NCBI RefSeq assembly: GCF_008728855.1 | Contig: NZ_CP042906.1 | Coordinates: 248,001-312,000 of the forward strand | Reading direction: 5' to 3' | From: Hypericibacter terrae | Lineage (GTDB): Bacteria; Pseudomonadota; Alphaproteobacteria; Dongiales; Dongiaceae | Length of the DNA stretch: 64,000 bases | In this document: piece by piece, positions 9,112 through 17,815 of the stretch | Position numbering within the stretch: the stretch's first letter is position 1 | Layout of the letters: each line of letters starts with the position of its first letter | Translations under genes and position numbers: made by a program | Notes under the pieces: model-generated | Seen by the model: only the letters and a program-made list of their open reading frames with translations | Told to the model about the DNA's origin: nothing | Database searches by the model: none

Positions 9112-9777
9112 CTATGCCGATGTCCCGGACTCGGGATGAACCCCGAGAGATTCGGCGATCCGCACCAGCTCGGCGAAGGAGCGTGCGCCCATCTTCTGCA
9201 TGACGTGGCCGCGATGGATCTTGACCGTGACCTCGCTGATGCCGAGCTCGCCGGCGATCTGCTTGTTCATCAACCCCACGGTCGCGAAGGCCATGATCTC
9301 CCGTTCGCGCTTGCTGAGGCTGTCGAGGCGCTTGCGCAGCTCGTCGAGGCCGGCCTCGTTGAGGCGCCGGGTCCGGTCGCGTTCGATCGCTGTCGCCACC
9401 GCGTCGAGCATGTCCTGGTCGCGAAACGGCTTGGGAAGGAAATCGATGGCGCCGGCCTTCATCGCCTTCACCGACATCGGAATGTCGCCATGACCGGTCA
9501 TGAAGACGATCGGTATCCGGTGATTGGCTTCGGCGAGCTGCTTCTGGAAATCGAGGCCGCTGATCATCGGCAACCGGACATCGAGCACGAGACAGCTGGC
9601 CGTTTCCGGGATGCCCTTCTGCATGAGCTCCTTCGGCGCGCCGAAGGCCTCGACCTTGAAGCCCACCGACCGCAGCAGGCTGCTCAGGGCGCTGCGCACC
9701 GCGCCGTCGTCATCGACGATGACAACCAGGGCCGCCTCGTCCGGATTCTCCAGGTTCGATATCGATTCCGTGCTCAT
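9112..9777 (-). CDS. FixJ-family response regulator
   Basis: 221 residues: an N-terminal receiver with acidic triad VIVDDD, phosphoacceptor Asp66 (LVLDVRLPM), MTGHGD and Lys116 (LPKPF), a short linker, and a LuxR-type helix-turn-helix (LSKREREIMAFATVGLMNKQIA ... SEVTVKIHRGHVMQKM in two parts). This is the classical FixJ/TodT layout; DNA binding follows phosphorylation. Its ATG overlaps the stop of the upstream histidine kinase gene by four bases, so the two are translationally coupled cognate partners. The target genes are not shown; the dyad at 11489-11502 upstream of the pair is a candidate autoregulatory site. Confidence 0.93.
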   Translation of the reverse strand: MSTESISNLENPDEAALVVIVDDDGAVRSALSSLLRSVGFKVEAFGAPKELMQKGIPETASCLVLDVRLPMISGLDFQKQLAEANHRIPIVFMTGHGDIPMSVKAMKAGAIDFLPKPFRDQDMLDAVATAIERDRTRRLNEAGLDELRKRLDSLSKREREIMAFATVGLMNKQIAGELGISEVTVKIHRGHVMQKMGARSFAELVRIAESLGVHPESGTSA

Positions 9778-11426
9778 TCCTCGTCCTTCGCCGCGGCAAG
9801 CAGAATATGAAATGTGGCGCCGTGGTCGGCATTGTTCTCGGCCCAGATCCGGCCGCCATGGGATTCGACGATCGAACGGCAGATCGAAAGCCCCAGACCG
9901 ATGCCCTCCTGCCGCGTGGTGAAGAAGGCGTCGAACAGGCGGGGCATCGCATCGGCCGCGATGCCGGAGCCCTGGTCGCGTACCGAGATCCGGATCGACG
10001 ACGGCCACTGCTCGCGCGATTCGACCATCACCTGCCGGGGCCGGTCGGTGACGGTTTCCATCGCATGCATGGCATTGATCGTCAGATTGATCAGGATCTG
10101 CTGCAATTGAATCCGGTCGATCCGCAAGGGCGGTAGCGACGGTCCCAGATCGAGGCGCAAGGCCACGCCATGCTCGGCCGCCTCGCGCCCGACCAGCAGG
10201 GCGACCTCCTCGATTACCCCGTTCACGTCGAGCGCCACGACCTGGGGATCGGCGCGGCGCGCGAGATTGCGCAGCCGCTGAACCACCGCGCCGGCGCGCC
10301 GGCCCTCGGCCACGCTGTGTTCGACGCAGGCCCGCGCTTCGCCCAGGTCGGGCGGCACGCGGTTGAGCCAGCGCAGGCAGGCCTCGCCGTTGGTCACGAT
10401 CGCCGCCAGCGGCTGATTGACCTCATGCGCGATCGAGGCGGTCAGCTCGCCCAGCGTCGAGATGCGCGAGACGTGGGCCAGCGCGGATTGCGCCTGCTCC
10501 AAGGCACGTTGCGCCCGCTCGCGTTCCGTGATGTCGAGCACGCTGATCAGCACATTGCGATAGGAATCGCCTTCCGGCGGAAAGGTCGCCGCCATCAGGA
10601 TCGCCCGGCGCTCGTCGTCGGCCGTGCGGATTGCGGTCTCATACTCGAACGAATGCTCGCCATCGAACATGGCGCAGAGCATCTCGCGGAAGGAGTCGGT
10701 CGTCTCGGGCAGGAGATAATTGCGCAGCGACGAGATCGCCTGCGTCTTCTCGCGCGCGCCCAGCAGTCGGATCGCCGCTTCGTTGACATCCAGGATCTGC
10801 ACCATAGCGATGCAGTGCTGCACGAAGGAGGGATGATCCGCGAGGTAGCCGCGAATGTCGGCGACGCCGCGCTGCTTCAAGGTCCGCAGCGCGGACCGCA
10901 CGGCGCTGAAATCCTCCTCGAAGATGGAGACGCCGGCGGTCTGAAAGATGTTGCGATAGCGCCGCTCGCTTTCCTTCAGGACAGCCGTCGCGCGTTGGTT
11001 TCGCAGCGCCAGCAGGCTGGTGATGCCGACGGCCGACAGGCTGACCAGGCAGCGAAGCATCGGGTCGCCCTCGAAGTTCCAGCCATGGCCGATCAGGAAG
11101 GCGATCATCGTCAATACGGCGCAGCCCAGCGACACCAGGATGATGCCCCGCCGGTCGCAGAGATCGACCGACATCATGATGACGACGGCGTAAAGCACGG
11201 CGACGGCGATGCCGGCCGGACTCACCGTGTCGAACAGGAAGATGGCGGCAGCGAGCGCGATCGCGAGCGCAATCCGGATCCGCGATACGCCCGCGGGCAC
11301 CGTCAGGAACCGGCGGCGCGGGGGCGGGGTGGCGGGACCGCTATCGGCAGCTGATTGAAGGACCACGGGGGCTTTCGTCTCAATGGCTATAGGGCTGGGG
11401 CTATGGGTCTGGGAATGGCCGATCAT
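9774..11426 (-). CDS. FixL-like membrane histidine kinase
   Basis: 550 residues. Four hydrophobic segments at about 51-69, 70-89, 94-115 and 125-141 form an N-terminal membrane module, followed by a PAS-like region about 150-310 and a HisKA/HATPase core. Visible motifs: LGELTASIAHEVNQPLAAI with the phospho-His, an N-box in LTINAMHAME, RDQGSGIAADAMPRLFDAFFTT, and GIGLGLSICRSIVESHGG. The EVNQPL type H-box is that of FixL/TodS-like kinases paired with FixJ-like regulators, which fits the overlapping downstream gene. No haem-PAS signature is claimed, so an oxygen signal is not implied. Confidence 0.92.
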   Translation of the reverse strand: MIGHSQTHSPSPIAIETKAPVVLQSAADSGPATPPPRRRFLTVPAGVSRIRIALAIALAAAIFLFDTVSPAGIAVAVLYAVVIMMSVDLCDRRGIILVSLGCAVLTMIAFLIGHGWNFEGDPMLRCLVSLSAVGITSLLALRNQRATAVLKESERRYRNIFQTAGVSIFEEDFSAVRSALRTLKQRGVADIRGYLADHPSFVQHCIAMVQILDVNEAAIRLLGAREKTQAISSLRNYLLPETTDSFREMLCAMFDGEHSFEYETAIRTADDERRAILMAATFPPEGDSYRNVLISVLDITERERAQRALEQAQSALAHVSRISTLGELTASIAHEVNQPLAAIVTNGEACLRWLNRVPPDLGEARACVEHSVAEGRRAGAVVQRLRNLARRADPQVVALDVNGVIEEVALLVGREAAEHGVALRLDLGPSLPPLRIDRIQLQQILINLTINAMHAMETVTDRPRQVMVESREQWPSSIRISVRDQGSGIAADAMPRLFDAFFTTRQEGIGLGLSICRSIVESHGGRIWAENNADHGATFHILLAAAKDEE

Positions 11427-11488
11427 AACGCAAGCCGCGACCCGCCCCGCAGCCGGAAATCGCCGGCGAAGCGCCCGTTCCGGGCGCC

Positions 11489-11502
11489 CATACCTTGGTA
11501 TG
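11489..11502. promoter_or_regulatory. Palindrome between the kinase and AraC genes, candidate operator
   Basis: CATACC-TT-GGTATG is a perfect 6-bp inverted repeat located in the 214-bp divergent region between the FixL-like kinase gene (minus) and the AraC gene (plus). A direct repeat of ctagcg follows at 11514-11528. It could serve either side; binding by the FixJ-like regulator or by the AraC protein is inference. Confidence 0.4.
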
Positions 11503-11640
11503 AGCGGGTGACACTAGCGTCCTAGCGATCCTTCCCTCCGTAGAATTGTTCGCCGCGGCAATCGGTCCGATCTTCAGGGTGTCAACAAGGCCTCCGGTCA
11601 CGAAGCGACCGACGCCGGTACCATCAGGAAGGGATCCCTC

Positions 11641-12300
11641 ATGTTTCGAGAGACATCGATCGCCGCGAAAAGCCACACTGCGAACGCTGCTTTCTTTCAG
11701 GCCGCGGCGCCTGTGGGCCTCGGCGACGTCCAGGCCACGGTGGTCCAGCTTCTGACCAGCGCCACCGGTTTCCTGGAGCGCGATCAGGGCGCGGCCCGGC
11801 GTTGCCTCAACCGTGCCACAAGCCTGCTGGAATCGCTCAAGCCGGCGGAGGATGCCGAAGCCGAAGAGGGTCCAGCTTACCTGGCCCGCGGCGGGTTGGC
11901 CCCCTGGCAGATCAACCGCCTGAAGGCCCTGGTGGAGAGCCAGCTGGCCTCGGCAATCACCCTGGAGGAGATGGCCGAGCTCTGCCGCCTGAGCGTCAGC
12001 CATTTCGCGCGGGCCTTCAAGATCAGCTTCGGCGAGCCGCCGCATGGCTATGTGGTGCGCCGCCGCATCGCCCGCGCCCGGGAGATGATGCTCGCGACCG
12101 AGGAGCCCCTGAGCCAGGTGGCCCTGGATTGCGGCTTCGCCGACCAGTCGCATTTCTCACGGCTGTTCCGCCGGCAGGAAGGCTCCAGCCCCAGTGCCTG
12201 GCGCCGGGCTCATGGCGCCAAGCCCGAGACCCTGAAGTCGACAGGGCCGGCCCTCCGCCGTAGCGCCGTTGGATCGGAACCGATGCAGGCGGGCGTCTAG
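11641..12300 (+). CDS. AraC-family transcriptional regulator
   Basis: 219 residues. The ATG at 11641 follows a GGAAGGGA ribosome binding site. The C-terminal half carries the double helix-turn-helix of the AraC/XylS family: ITLEEMAELCRLSVSHFARAFK (in two parts), GEPPHGYVVRRRIARAREMM and the diagnostic second part VALDCGFADQSHFSRLFRR with G-x-SPSAWRR. The N-terminal 90 residues are helical and do not look like an AraC sugar-binding cupin, so the signal is unknown. It is transcribed divergently from the FixL/FixJ-like pair. Confidence 0.92.
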   Translation: MFRETSIAAKSHTANAAFFQAAAPVGLGDVQATVVQLLTSATGFLERDQGAARRCLNRATSLLESLKPAEDAEAEEGPAYLARGGLAPWQINRLKALVESQLASAITLEEMAELCRLSVSHFARAFKISFGEPPHGYVVRRRIARAREMMLATEEPLSQVALDCGFADQSHFSRLFRRQEGSSPSAWRRAHGAKPETLKSTGPALRRSAVGSEPMQAGV

Positions 12301-12415
12301 GCCGAAGGCCGAGGTCACCACGACCGGCCCGCTTTCATCACGAGCTCCCGCTGGCTTTCCCCCCCGGCCAGCGGGCGGGGCGTCAGGCTCAATTCAGCCT
12401 GGCTCTCAATACTGG

Positions 12416-12451
12416 CAGGGCCCGCAGTCTTCCCCCCGGCTGCGGGCCCTG
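12416..12451 (+). terminator. 12-bp hairpin between AraC and dodecin genes
   Basis: cagggcccgcag (12416-12427) pairs perfectly with ctgcgggccctg (12440-12451) across a 12-nt loop, followed by 'tgttta'. It sits 116 bases after the AraC stop and 90 bases before dodecin. Probable terminator of the AraC gene; the short T-run makes this less than certain. Confidence 0.55.
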
Positions 12452-12541
12452 TGTTTATGCTCCCCCCACCCTTCAGTCCCTGGCCGGCCCCTCAGCAAGG
12501 GGAGTAGCATCGTTTCTCCAACCTCGATGGGGAGAAGCAGC

Positions 12542-12742
12542 ATGTCTGTCGCCCGTGTCACCAAATTGACCGCCAGTTCCTCGAAGGGCTTTCAGGACGC
12601 CGTGGATGCCGCCGTCAAGCGCGCGGCCAAGACGTTGCGCGGAATCACCGGCATCGAGGTGATCAAGCAGAAGGCCAAGGTCTCGAAGGGCAAGATCGAG
12701 GAATATCGCGTCACGCTCGAGGTGACGTTCATTCTCGAATAG
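12542..12742 (+). CDS. Dodecin family flavin-binding protein
   Basis: 66 residues, the size of dodecin, a small beta-alpha-beta-beta protein that assembles into 12-mers and stores flavin or, in some members, coenzyme A. Sequence pattern fits from start to end: VARVTKLTASSSKGFQDAV, AAVKRAAKTLRGITGIEV, then KGKIEEYRVTLEVTFILE. The residue facing the flavin site, a Trp in halophilic dodecins, is not present in the usual place (KAKVSKGKIEEY), so ligand preference is open. ATG 12542 has a GGGGAGAAG ribosome binding site. It is monocistronic, with hairpins on both sides. Confidence 0.93.
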   Translation: MSVARVTKLTASSSKGFQDAVDAAVKRAAKTLRGITGIEVIKQKAKVSKGKIEEYRVTLEVTFILE

Positions 12743-12785
12743 AGATTGCCGCCGGCCCGGCCGGCGCCCACGACCCTGCATGAAG

Positions 12786-12818
12786 CGGCCCCGGGACGAT
12801 TTGTTCCGGGGCCGTTTT
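12786..12818 (+). terminator. Rho-independent terminator after dodecin
   Basis: cggccccgg (12786-12794) pairs with ccggggccg (12806-12814), an 11-nt loop, followed directly by tttt (12815-12818). It lies 44 bases after the dodecin stop and 26 bases before the end of the convergent monooxygenase gene. Confidence 0.8.
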
Positions 12819-12843
12819 CCTGAGCGCTGGAATCCCGGCGCCG

Positions 12844-14178
12844 TCAGGGCTCGGGAAAGAAGCGGTTCGCCGGCCGCGGCAGCCCCAGATTCTCGCGCAA
12901 GGTCTTGCCCTCATACTCTCTTCGGAACAGCCCGCGGCGCTGCAGCTCCGGGACGACGCGATCGACGAAATCGTCGAGCCCGCCGGGCAGATAGGGGAAC
13001 ATCACGTTGAAACCGTCGGCGCCCTCGGTCACCAGCCATTCCTCCATCTGATCGGCGATCGTGGCGGGTGTTCCGATCATCTCCAGCGTGCCGTAGCTGC
13101 CGCCGACATATTGCGCGAGCTGCCGGACGGTGAGGTTCTCCCGTCTGGCCTTCAGGATCAGCTTCTCGCGCGCGCTCTTGCTGGCATTGCTCTCCGGAAT
13201 TTCAGGCAGGGGCCCGTCGAGATCGAAGCCCGAGACATCGGTTCCGAGCTGGACCGAGAGGGAGGCGATGCCGCTGTCCGGATGCACCAGCCCGTCCAGC
13301 CGCGCCTTCTTCTCCCGCGCCTCGTCGAGACTGTCGCCCACCACGACGAAGGCGCCGGGCATGATCTTGAGATGGTCGCGCGAGCGTCCGAGCTTCTCCA
13401 TGCGCCCCTTCACATCGGCATAGAAACGCTGGCCGTCGGCCAGATTGTTCTGGCCGGTGAAGACGACCTCGGCCGTCTCGGCCGCGATCTGGCGTCCGGC
13501 TTCCGAGGCACCCGCCTGCACGATCACCGGCCAGCCCTGGATCGGGCGCGCGACGTTCAAGGGCCCGCGTACCGAGATGTCGGGGCCCTTGTGATCGAGG
13601 ATATGCAGCCTGTCGGGGTCGAAGTAGATGCCGGATTCCACATCGCGGATGAAGGCATCGTCGGCCCAGCTGTCCCACAGACCGGTGACCACATCGAAGA
13701 ACTCGCGGGCGCGGCGATAGCGGGTCGAATGCTCGACATGCTCGTCGAGGCCGAAATTCTTCGCCTCGAGCGGGTTTGCGGAGGTGACGAGGTTCCAGCC
13801 GGCGCGCCCGCCGCTCAGATGGTCCAGCGACGCGAATTTGCGCGCGACGTGATAGGGCTCGTTATAGGTGGTGGAGGCGGTGGCGATCAGCCCGAGCCGT
13901 TCGGTCACCACCGCCAGCGCCGGCAGCAGGGTCAGGGGATCGAACGAGGTCACGGTGGCGCTGCGCTTGAGCGCCTGCATCGGCATGTTGAGCAGCGCCA
14001 GGTGATCGGCCATGAAGAAGGCATCGAACCGCCCGCGCTCCAGCGTCTGGGCGAAGCGCTTCAGATGGGCGAAGTTGAAATTGGCGTCCGGAAAGGCACC
14101 CGGATAGCGCCAGGCGGCGGTGTGGATGCTGACCGGGCGCATGAAGGCGCCGAGACGCAATTGTCGTGAGCTGGCCAA
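12844..14178 (-). CDS. LLM-class flavin monooxygenase (NtaA/SnaA/DszA family)
   Basis: FMNH2-dependent monooxygenase of the bacterial luciferase superfamily; members attack nitrilotriacetate, sulfones or alkanesulfonates with reduced flavin from a separate reductase. 444 residues from TTG 14178, chosen because it has AAGGA at good spacing and gives the family N-terminus RQLRLGAF; ATG 14232 is possible. Visible family blocks: HTAAWRYPGAFPDANFNF, FDAFFMADHLALL, STTYNEPYHVARKFASLDHL, SGGRAGWNLVTS, QGWPVIVQAGASEAGR and GTPATIADQMEEW. No flavin reductase gene is adjacent. Substrate cannot be told from sequence. Confidence 0.9.
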   Translation of the reverse strand: MASSRQLRLGAFMRPVSIHTAAWRYPGAFPDANFNFAHLKRFAQTLERGRFDAFFMADHLALLNMPMQALKRSATVTSFDPLTLLPALAVVTERLGLIATASTTYNEPYHVARKFASLDHLSGGRAGWNLVTSANPLEAKNFGLDEHVEHSTRYRRAREFFDVVTGLWDSWADDAFIRDVESGIYFDPDRLHILDHKGPDISVRGPLNVARPIQGWPVIVQAGASEAGRQIAAETAEVVFTGQNNLADGQRFYADVKGRMEKLGRSRDHLKIMPGAFVVVGDSLDEAREKKARLDGLVHPDSGIASLSVQLGTDVSGFDLDGPLPEIPESNASKSAREKLILKARRENLTVRQLAQYVGGSYGTLEMIGTPATIADQMEEWLVTEGADGFNVMFPYLPGGLDDFVDRVVPELQRRGLFRREYEGKTLRENLGLPRPANRFFPEP

Positions 14179-14755
14179 TGATCCGATCCTTGTGTTTGGC
14201 GGCGAAACGCGGGGGCGCGGAGCGGCCCCCACCCCGGGCCAAAAACATGTTCACGAAGGCGGGCATCGGCAAGTGACCGCTTGTCTCTCGGCGGCAGTGC
14301 CTGCGGCGGTTCGTGAAGCGCCTGACAGGTCGAGGCGACGCCGGGCACCGCTCGCTCACCCGGTATCGCCTCGGTAACAAACCGCAAGGCTGCGCTTCTC
14401 GGCGGCGGGGGCCCGCGTCTCGAGCAATCCCCGGGTCGGGCGCGGCCTGACCCGGCGCAAGAAAACCTGGGGAGGATGGCAAGAAAATATTCTTCCGACG
14501 GTCCCGGGCCGGGGACCGGGATATGACAGAAGTCTTATCCCTTTCCGGCGCCGCTGATTGGCGCGCCATACAATTGCCGGGGCTGTGAGTTCGTTGTGAC
14601 ATAGGTCGAGTCGAGGCCAAAAAGGTCGCCTGCGGGCTATCCCTCCGAAACTTCATTGGCATCAAAGGCGCGCCGCCGCCGGAATGCAGGCAAGCTGATG
14701 GCCGCAAGGTGACCCCGCGCATCGACAGGGCGCGTCGGGGCAGGGTGGGGTGCGC
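14179..14755. promoter_or_regulatory. 577-bp divergent intergenic region upstream of the 13-gene unit
   Basis: No gene is supported here. It must hold the promoters for the monooxygenase (minus) and for the 13-gene unit (plus). The stretch from about 14460 to 14650 is less GC-rich than its surroundings and includes aagaaaatattcttccg (contains the palindrome gaaaatattcttcc in part), a ggtccc/gggacc hairpin near 14498-14515 and gttcgttgtgacatagg near 14588-14604. None matches a promoter consensus well enough to assign. Confidence 0.4.
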
Positions 14756-15706
14756 ATGGCCTGGGAGCCACACGCAGCGCGGAAGACATTGGGCTGGCAA
14801 CCGCCGGCCGCTGCGCGCGAGCGGGTGGATTCCCTGATGCCGGTCTATCGCCGCTTCGTCGCGAGCACCCTCGAGCCGATCGTGAAGGCCTACTACCCGG
14901 CTTTGCTCGAGAATGCCGGCAACGAATATCGGAAGATGGTCGAGCTCAGCACGAAGATGATGCTGGTCGGCCATGCCTGCACCGAAATCGCGGATTATCC
15001 CTATGACGAGCGCCGGCAGCGGATCACCTGCCTGTTCGGCTGCTGTTGCTTCCTGGCCGACAGTTTCCTCGACGATTTCGGCGAGGAGGCGACCCGGGCC
15101 TATGTGAAGCGACTGGAGCGGCTCTTCGCCACCGGCTGGTTCGAGGTCGGGAACGAGCGCGAGACTCTCTTTTACATCGTGGTCTCCCGGCTCTTCGCCG
15201 AGCGCGACATCCTAGAGCCGACTCTGCGCCAGGCGATTCTGCGCCTGTTCGAGGCGCAGCGGCGCGACGTCGAGATGCGGGGCCTCGAGGCGGAGATGAA
15301 GGCACTGCCCCGCGCCCGGCGGCTGGCGCGGCTGAAGCGCCTGGCCCGTGACCGCAGCGGCCACGCCATCATCCTGCTGGCCGCGTTCCTGCTGCCGAAC
15401 CTGTCGCTCGATTACATCCGGCACATCTTCGTCGCCGGCGCGCTCATCATGTTCATCGACGATCATGGCGACTGCTATGCCGATCGCGCCGACCGCCGCG
15501 TCACCTATATGAACGCGCTGGGGCGGCCGGAGCAGGCGCTGCGGCGGATCTTCTTCTCCCATATCGAGAAGCTGATGCAGGGTCTGCGCCCCGCCGCCGG
15601 CCGCGACCTCCTGATCGCCTTCCTCACCCGCTATTACGTCACCCGCCTGCAGAAGCACCGGGAGCAGCGCCGCCTGCGAGGGCCGGCCTGGGCTGTCTAT
15701 GAATAA
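14756..15706 (+). CDS. Terpenoid-synthase-like all-helical protein (tentative)
   Basis: 316 residues, almost wholly helical, no signal peptide. Two acidic motifs are spaced as in class I terpenoid synthases: FLADSFLDDFGEE near residue 100 and IMFIDDHGDCYADRADRR near residue 240, which could bind the Mg-diphosphate cluster. The overall resemblance is to large bacterial terpenoid synthases with late DD/D motifs, but I do not recognise the family and similarity is distant. A geranylgeranyl-reductase-like flavoprotein in the same unit supports an isoprenoid link. First gene of a 13-gene run; the next gene starts eight bases before its stop. GTG 14750 is an alternative start. Confidence 0.5.
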   Translation: MAWEPHAARKTLGWQPPAAARERVDSLMPVYRRFVASTLEPIVKAYYPALLENAGNEYRKMVELSTKMMLVGHACTEIADYPYDERRQRITCLFGCCCFLADSFLDDFGEEATRAYVKRLERLFATGWFEVGNERETLFYIVVSRLFAERDILEPTLRQAILRLFEAQRRDVEMRGLEAEMKALPRARRLARLKRLARDRSGHAIILLAAFLLPNLSLDYIRHIFVAGALIMFIDDHGDCYADRADRRVTYMNALGRPEQALRRIFFSHIEKLMQGLRPAAGRDLLIAFLTRYYVTRLQKHREQRRLRGPAWAVYE

Positions 15707-16406
15707 GCCCAGCCCCGGCGGCTCGATCGGCGACTTCGTCGCGCTGAAGATCCAGGAGCTCTACAAGGAGAGCAAGATCGACGTGCGCGAGGCGCTGCTG
15801 AAGATCGACAATCGTGAGGAGGCGGCGCAGGCGCCGTTCCAGTTCGATCCGGCGGCGGGCCTGCTCCATCGGCGCGACTGCAAGGCGATTCCCGAGGGCG
15901 CCCGCACCGCGCTCTATGGCGTCTGGAAGATCTCGCCGGTCGAGAGCCGTTTCGCCTGTCCGCGCTGCAATCCGGCCGGAACCGGCGAGAAACCTGCGGC
16001 CGAGAAGCCGGAGCCGGAGAAGAAGGCCGCTGCGGGCGCGTCGGAATCGGAGCGTGCCGGGCCCGAGAAGAACGGCAAGGCGCCGCAGGGCGACGTGGCC
16101 GATCTGCTCTATGGCGTGCTGTCGATCGTCAACCAGTTCAGCGGCGTGCTGCGCGAGCGCGGCAAGGAGTTTCGCAAGGGCGGCGATGGCGGCCGGATCA
16201 AATCCGAGATCGAGGGCTTCTACGCGAAGCTGGGCGAGCGCGAGAAGGGCCTCGTGCTGATGACCCTGCTCTCGCTCGACGAGATGACGCGCAAGATCCG
16301 CGATCTCGATCAAGGGCTGAACGGTGGCGCCAAGGCGAACGGCCATGCCGCCAATGGCCATGACCGGAACGGGTCGGCGGCCAACGGCAAGGAGACGCGC
16401 GAATGA
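15699..16406 (+). CDS. Hypothetical protein with putative zinc site and IVN motif
   Basis: Unrecognised, 235 residues. N-terminal helix (residues 10-45), then a compact segment with H57-x3-C61 and C87-x2-C90 (LLHRRDC ... FACPRCNP) that looks like a structural zinc site, a Lys/Glu/Pro/Ala linker about 95-128, a helical part about 130-200 that contains LSIVNQ at 141-146, and an Asn/Gly/His-rich tail. The LSIVNQ core recurs as VTIVNR and MNVVNQ in two later proteins of the same unit. The start overlaps the preceding gene by eight bases, implying coupled translation. Confidence 0.7.
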   Translation: MNKPSPGGSIGDFVALKIQELYKESKIDVREALLKIDNREEAAQAPFQFDPAAGLLHRRDCKAIPEGARTALYGVWKISPVESRFACPRCNPAGTGEKPAAEKPEPEKKAAAGASESERAGPEKNGKAPQGDVADLLYGVLSIVNQFSGVLRERGKEFRKGGDGGRIKSEIEGFYAKLGEREKGLVLMTLLSLDEMTRKIRDLDQGLNGGAKANGHAANGHDRNGSAANGKETRE

Positions 16407-16440
16407 TCGGCAAGGCGCCCGGATCCGAGGAGGTGAACTG

Positions 16441-16659
16441 ATGGCCAACATCACCCTGTCCATCCGGCTCGGGCCGCTGGTTCATTTCGAGGTGGTCGGC
16501 GATTCCTGCGAGGAGATCAGCCGCGCGCTCCACGGCTTCGAGCATCTGAACAAGACCGTCGGCACCATGTTCAGCGATCTGGCCGAGCGGGTTTATCCCG
16601 ATCTCGAGAAGGCGGCCGAGGCCGGCAAGCCCCGCGAGTCCGGAGAGAGCGCGTCATGA
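16441..16659 (+). CDS. Hypothetical small protein, 72 aa
   Basis: Unrecognised. ATG 16441 follows GAGGTGA seven or so bases upstream. The first 40 residues look like a short beta strand and a helix (ITLSIRLGPLVHFEVVGDS then EEISRALHGFEHLNK), the middle is helical (MFSDLAERVYPDLEKAAE) and the end is polar. Its stop overlaps the ATG of the next gene by four bases, so the two are probably made in step. No motif gives a function. Confidence 0.65.
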   Translation: MANITLSIRLGPLVHFEVVGDSCEEISRALHGFEHLNKTVGTMFSDLAERVYPDLEKAAEAGKPRESGESAS

Positions 16660-17072
16660 CGCTGAAATCCAAGATCGAGCTGCATGGCCATCCCGACCTC
16701 AAGCTGCGGGCGAAGACCGACCCGATCGAGCTCGATCTGCGCTGCGAGGGCGCCTTCAAGCTTTCGACCGGTCCGATCCGCGCGCGAATCGGGAAGATCC
16801 CGGTGACCGTGCGCATCCCGTTCCTGGCGCGCGCCCATGGCAACGTTCAGGCGATGGCGGTCGGGCCCTTCGACGTCCAGATCGATCCCTTCGACGCGAA
16901 GCTCAAGATGATCGAGTGCTGGGCCAAGGCCAAGATCGGCAAGGACGGGCTGCAGGTCGATCTGGCCGGCATCGGCGCCTGCAAGCTCGATGTCGAGCTG
17001 AGCGCGGAGATGCCGAAGAAGGTCCTGGGCGCGGCGCTCAAGAGCGCGCTCGAGAGCGGCGAGGAGAGCTGA
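16656..17072 (+). CDS. Hypothetical beta-rich protein, 138 aa
   Basis: Unrecognised. Alternating hydrophobic/charged strands dominate (KIELHGHPDLKLRAK, IELDLRCEGAFKL, GKIPVTVRIPFL, AMAVGPFDVQIDPFDAKLKM), suggesting a beta-sandwich or barrel; a short C-terminal helix follows (MPKKVLGAALKSALE). No signal peptide or membrane segment, so the product is cytoplasmic. Translationally coupled to the preceding 72-aa gene; the next gene starts eight bases after its stop. Confidence 0.65.
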   Translation: MTLKSKIELHGHPDLKLRAKTDPIELDLRCEGAFKLSTGPIRARIGKIPVTVRIPFLARAHGNVQAMAVGPFDVQIDPFDAKLKMIECWAKAKIGKDGLQVDLAGIGACKLDVELSAEMPKKVLGAALKSALESGEES

Positions 17073-17080
17073 GCCCCGCG

Positions 17081-17794
17081 ATGCGCCCCCATCTCCACGG
17101 ACCCCACGGCCATCATGGGCCTCCGGCGATCACGGAGGTGACGCATCATGTGGTCGCGCGCCATCAGGTCGAGATCGAGATCTCGCCGCCGCGCGTGGAG
17201 CTCGCCTTCCGCGACGAGCGCTTCGTCAATCCGATCAACACGCAAGTCCGCTTCGAGGCGAAGGTCTATAACTCGCGCCGTGGCGCGAGTTGGGAGGTCC
17301 TGAGCCCGGCGGGCGGGCCCGGCGCCGGCAGCATCGACGCGCAGGGCCTCTATCGGGCCCCCGACAAGGGTGGGCTCGCCAGCCCCTTCACCGATCTCGT
17401 GGTCGCGACCGCGCTCGAGGATCCGCTGCGCAAGGCTTTCGCCTGGATCACGGTCATCGGCATCGGCCCCGAGCCGGCGCCGGCGCCTGTGATCGAGATC
17501 TGGCCCAAGCGCGCCACGCTCTATTACGCGCAGGGCGACCACAACGCCTATATCGACGATTCCAACAAGATGCAGCTGTTCGAGACGCGGCTGAGCCACA
17601 CGACCGGCACCGCCGTCGAATGGCTGGTCGATGGCGTGCTGCAGGCCGGCACCGCGCCGACCTTCCTCTACAAGATGCCCAATCTCGGCGGCACGCATCT
17701 GGCCACGATCCGCGCGCGCGTCCAGGCGCAGCCGGGCCTGTTCGACGACGCGAAAGTGCTTCAGCTGAATTATGTCTGGCCCGGCCTGCTCTGA
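17081..17794 (+). CDS. Protein with two Ig-like domains, no signal peptide
   Basis: 237 residues. After a His/Pro/Gly-rich N-terminus (HLHGPHGHHGPP) comes a domain about 25-120 with the bacterial Ig-like pattern: VEIEISPPRVEL, then WEVLSP, GSIDAQGLYRAPDKGG (the 'GxIDxxGLYxAP' signature), and DLVVATALEDP ... AWITVIGIGP. A second, weaker beta domain runs about 125-235 (IEIWPKRATLYYAQGD, VEWLVDGVLQAG). Such domains normally occur in exported surface proteins, but no signal peptide or anchor is present and the neighbours are also leaderless. An internal scaffold role is inferred. Confidence 0.72.
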   Translation: MRPHLHGPHGHHGPPAITEVTHHVVARHQVEIEISPPRVELAFRDERFVNPINTQVRFEAKVYNSRRGASWEVLSPAGGPGAGSIDAQGLYRAPDKGGLASPFTDLVVATALEDPLRKAFAWITVIGIGPEPAPAPVIEIWPKRATLYYAQGDHNAYIDDSNKMQLFETRLSHTTGTAVEWLVDGVLQAGTAPTFLYKMPNLGGTHLATIRARVQAQPGLFDDAKVLQLNYVWPGLL

Positions 17795-17815
17795 GCCGGA
17801 CCGCAGGAGAGCGCC

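Noticed and set aside
14555-14580. Sigma-54-like promoter (ttggcgcgccatacaattgccg)
   Set aside because: The GG and GC elements are 14 bases apart instead of 10, so the geometry is wrong.
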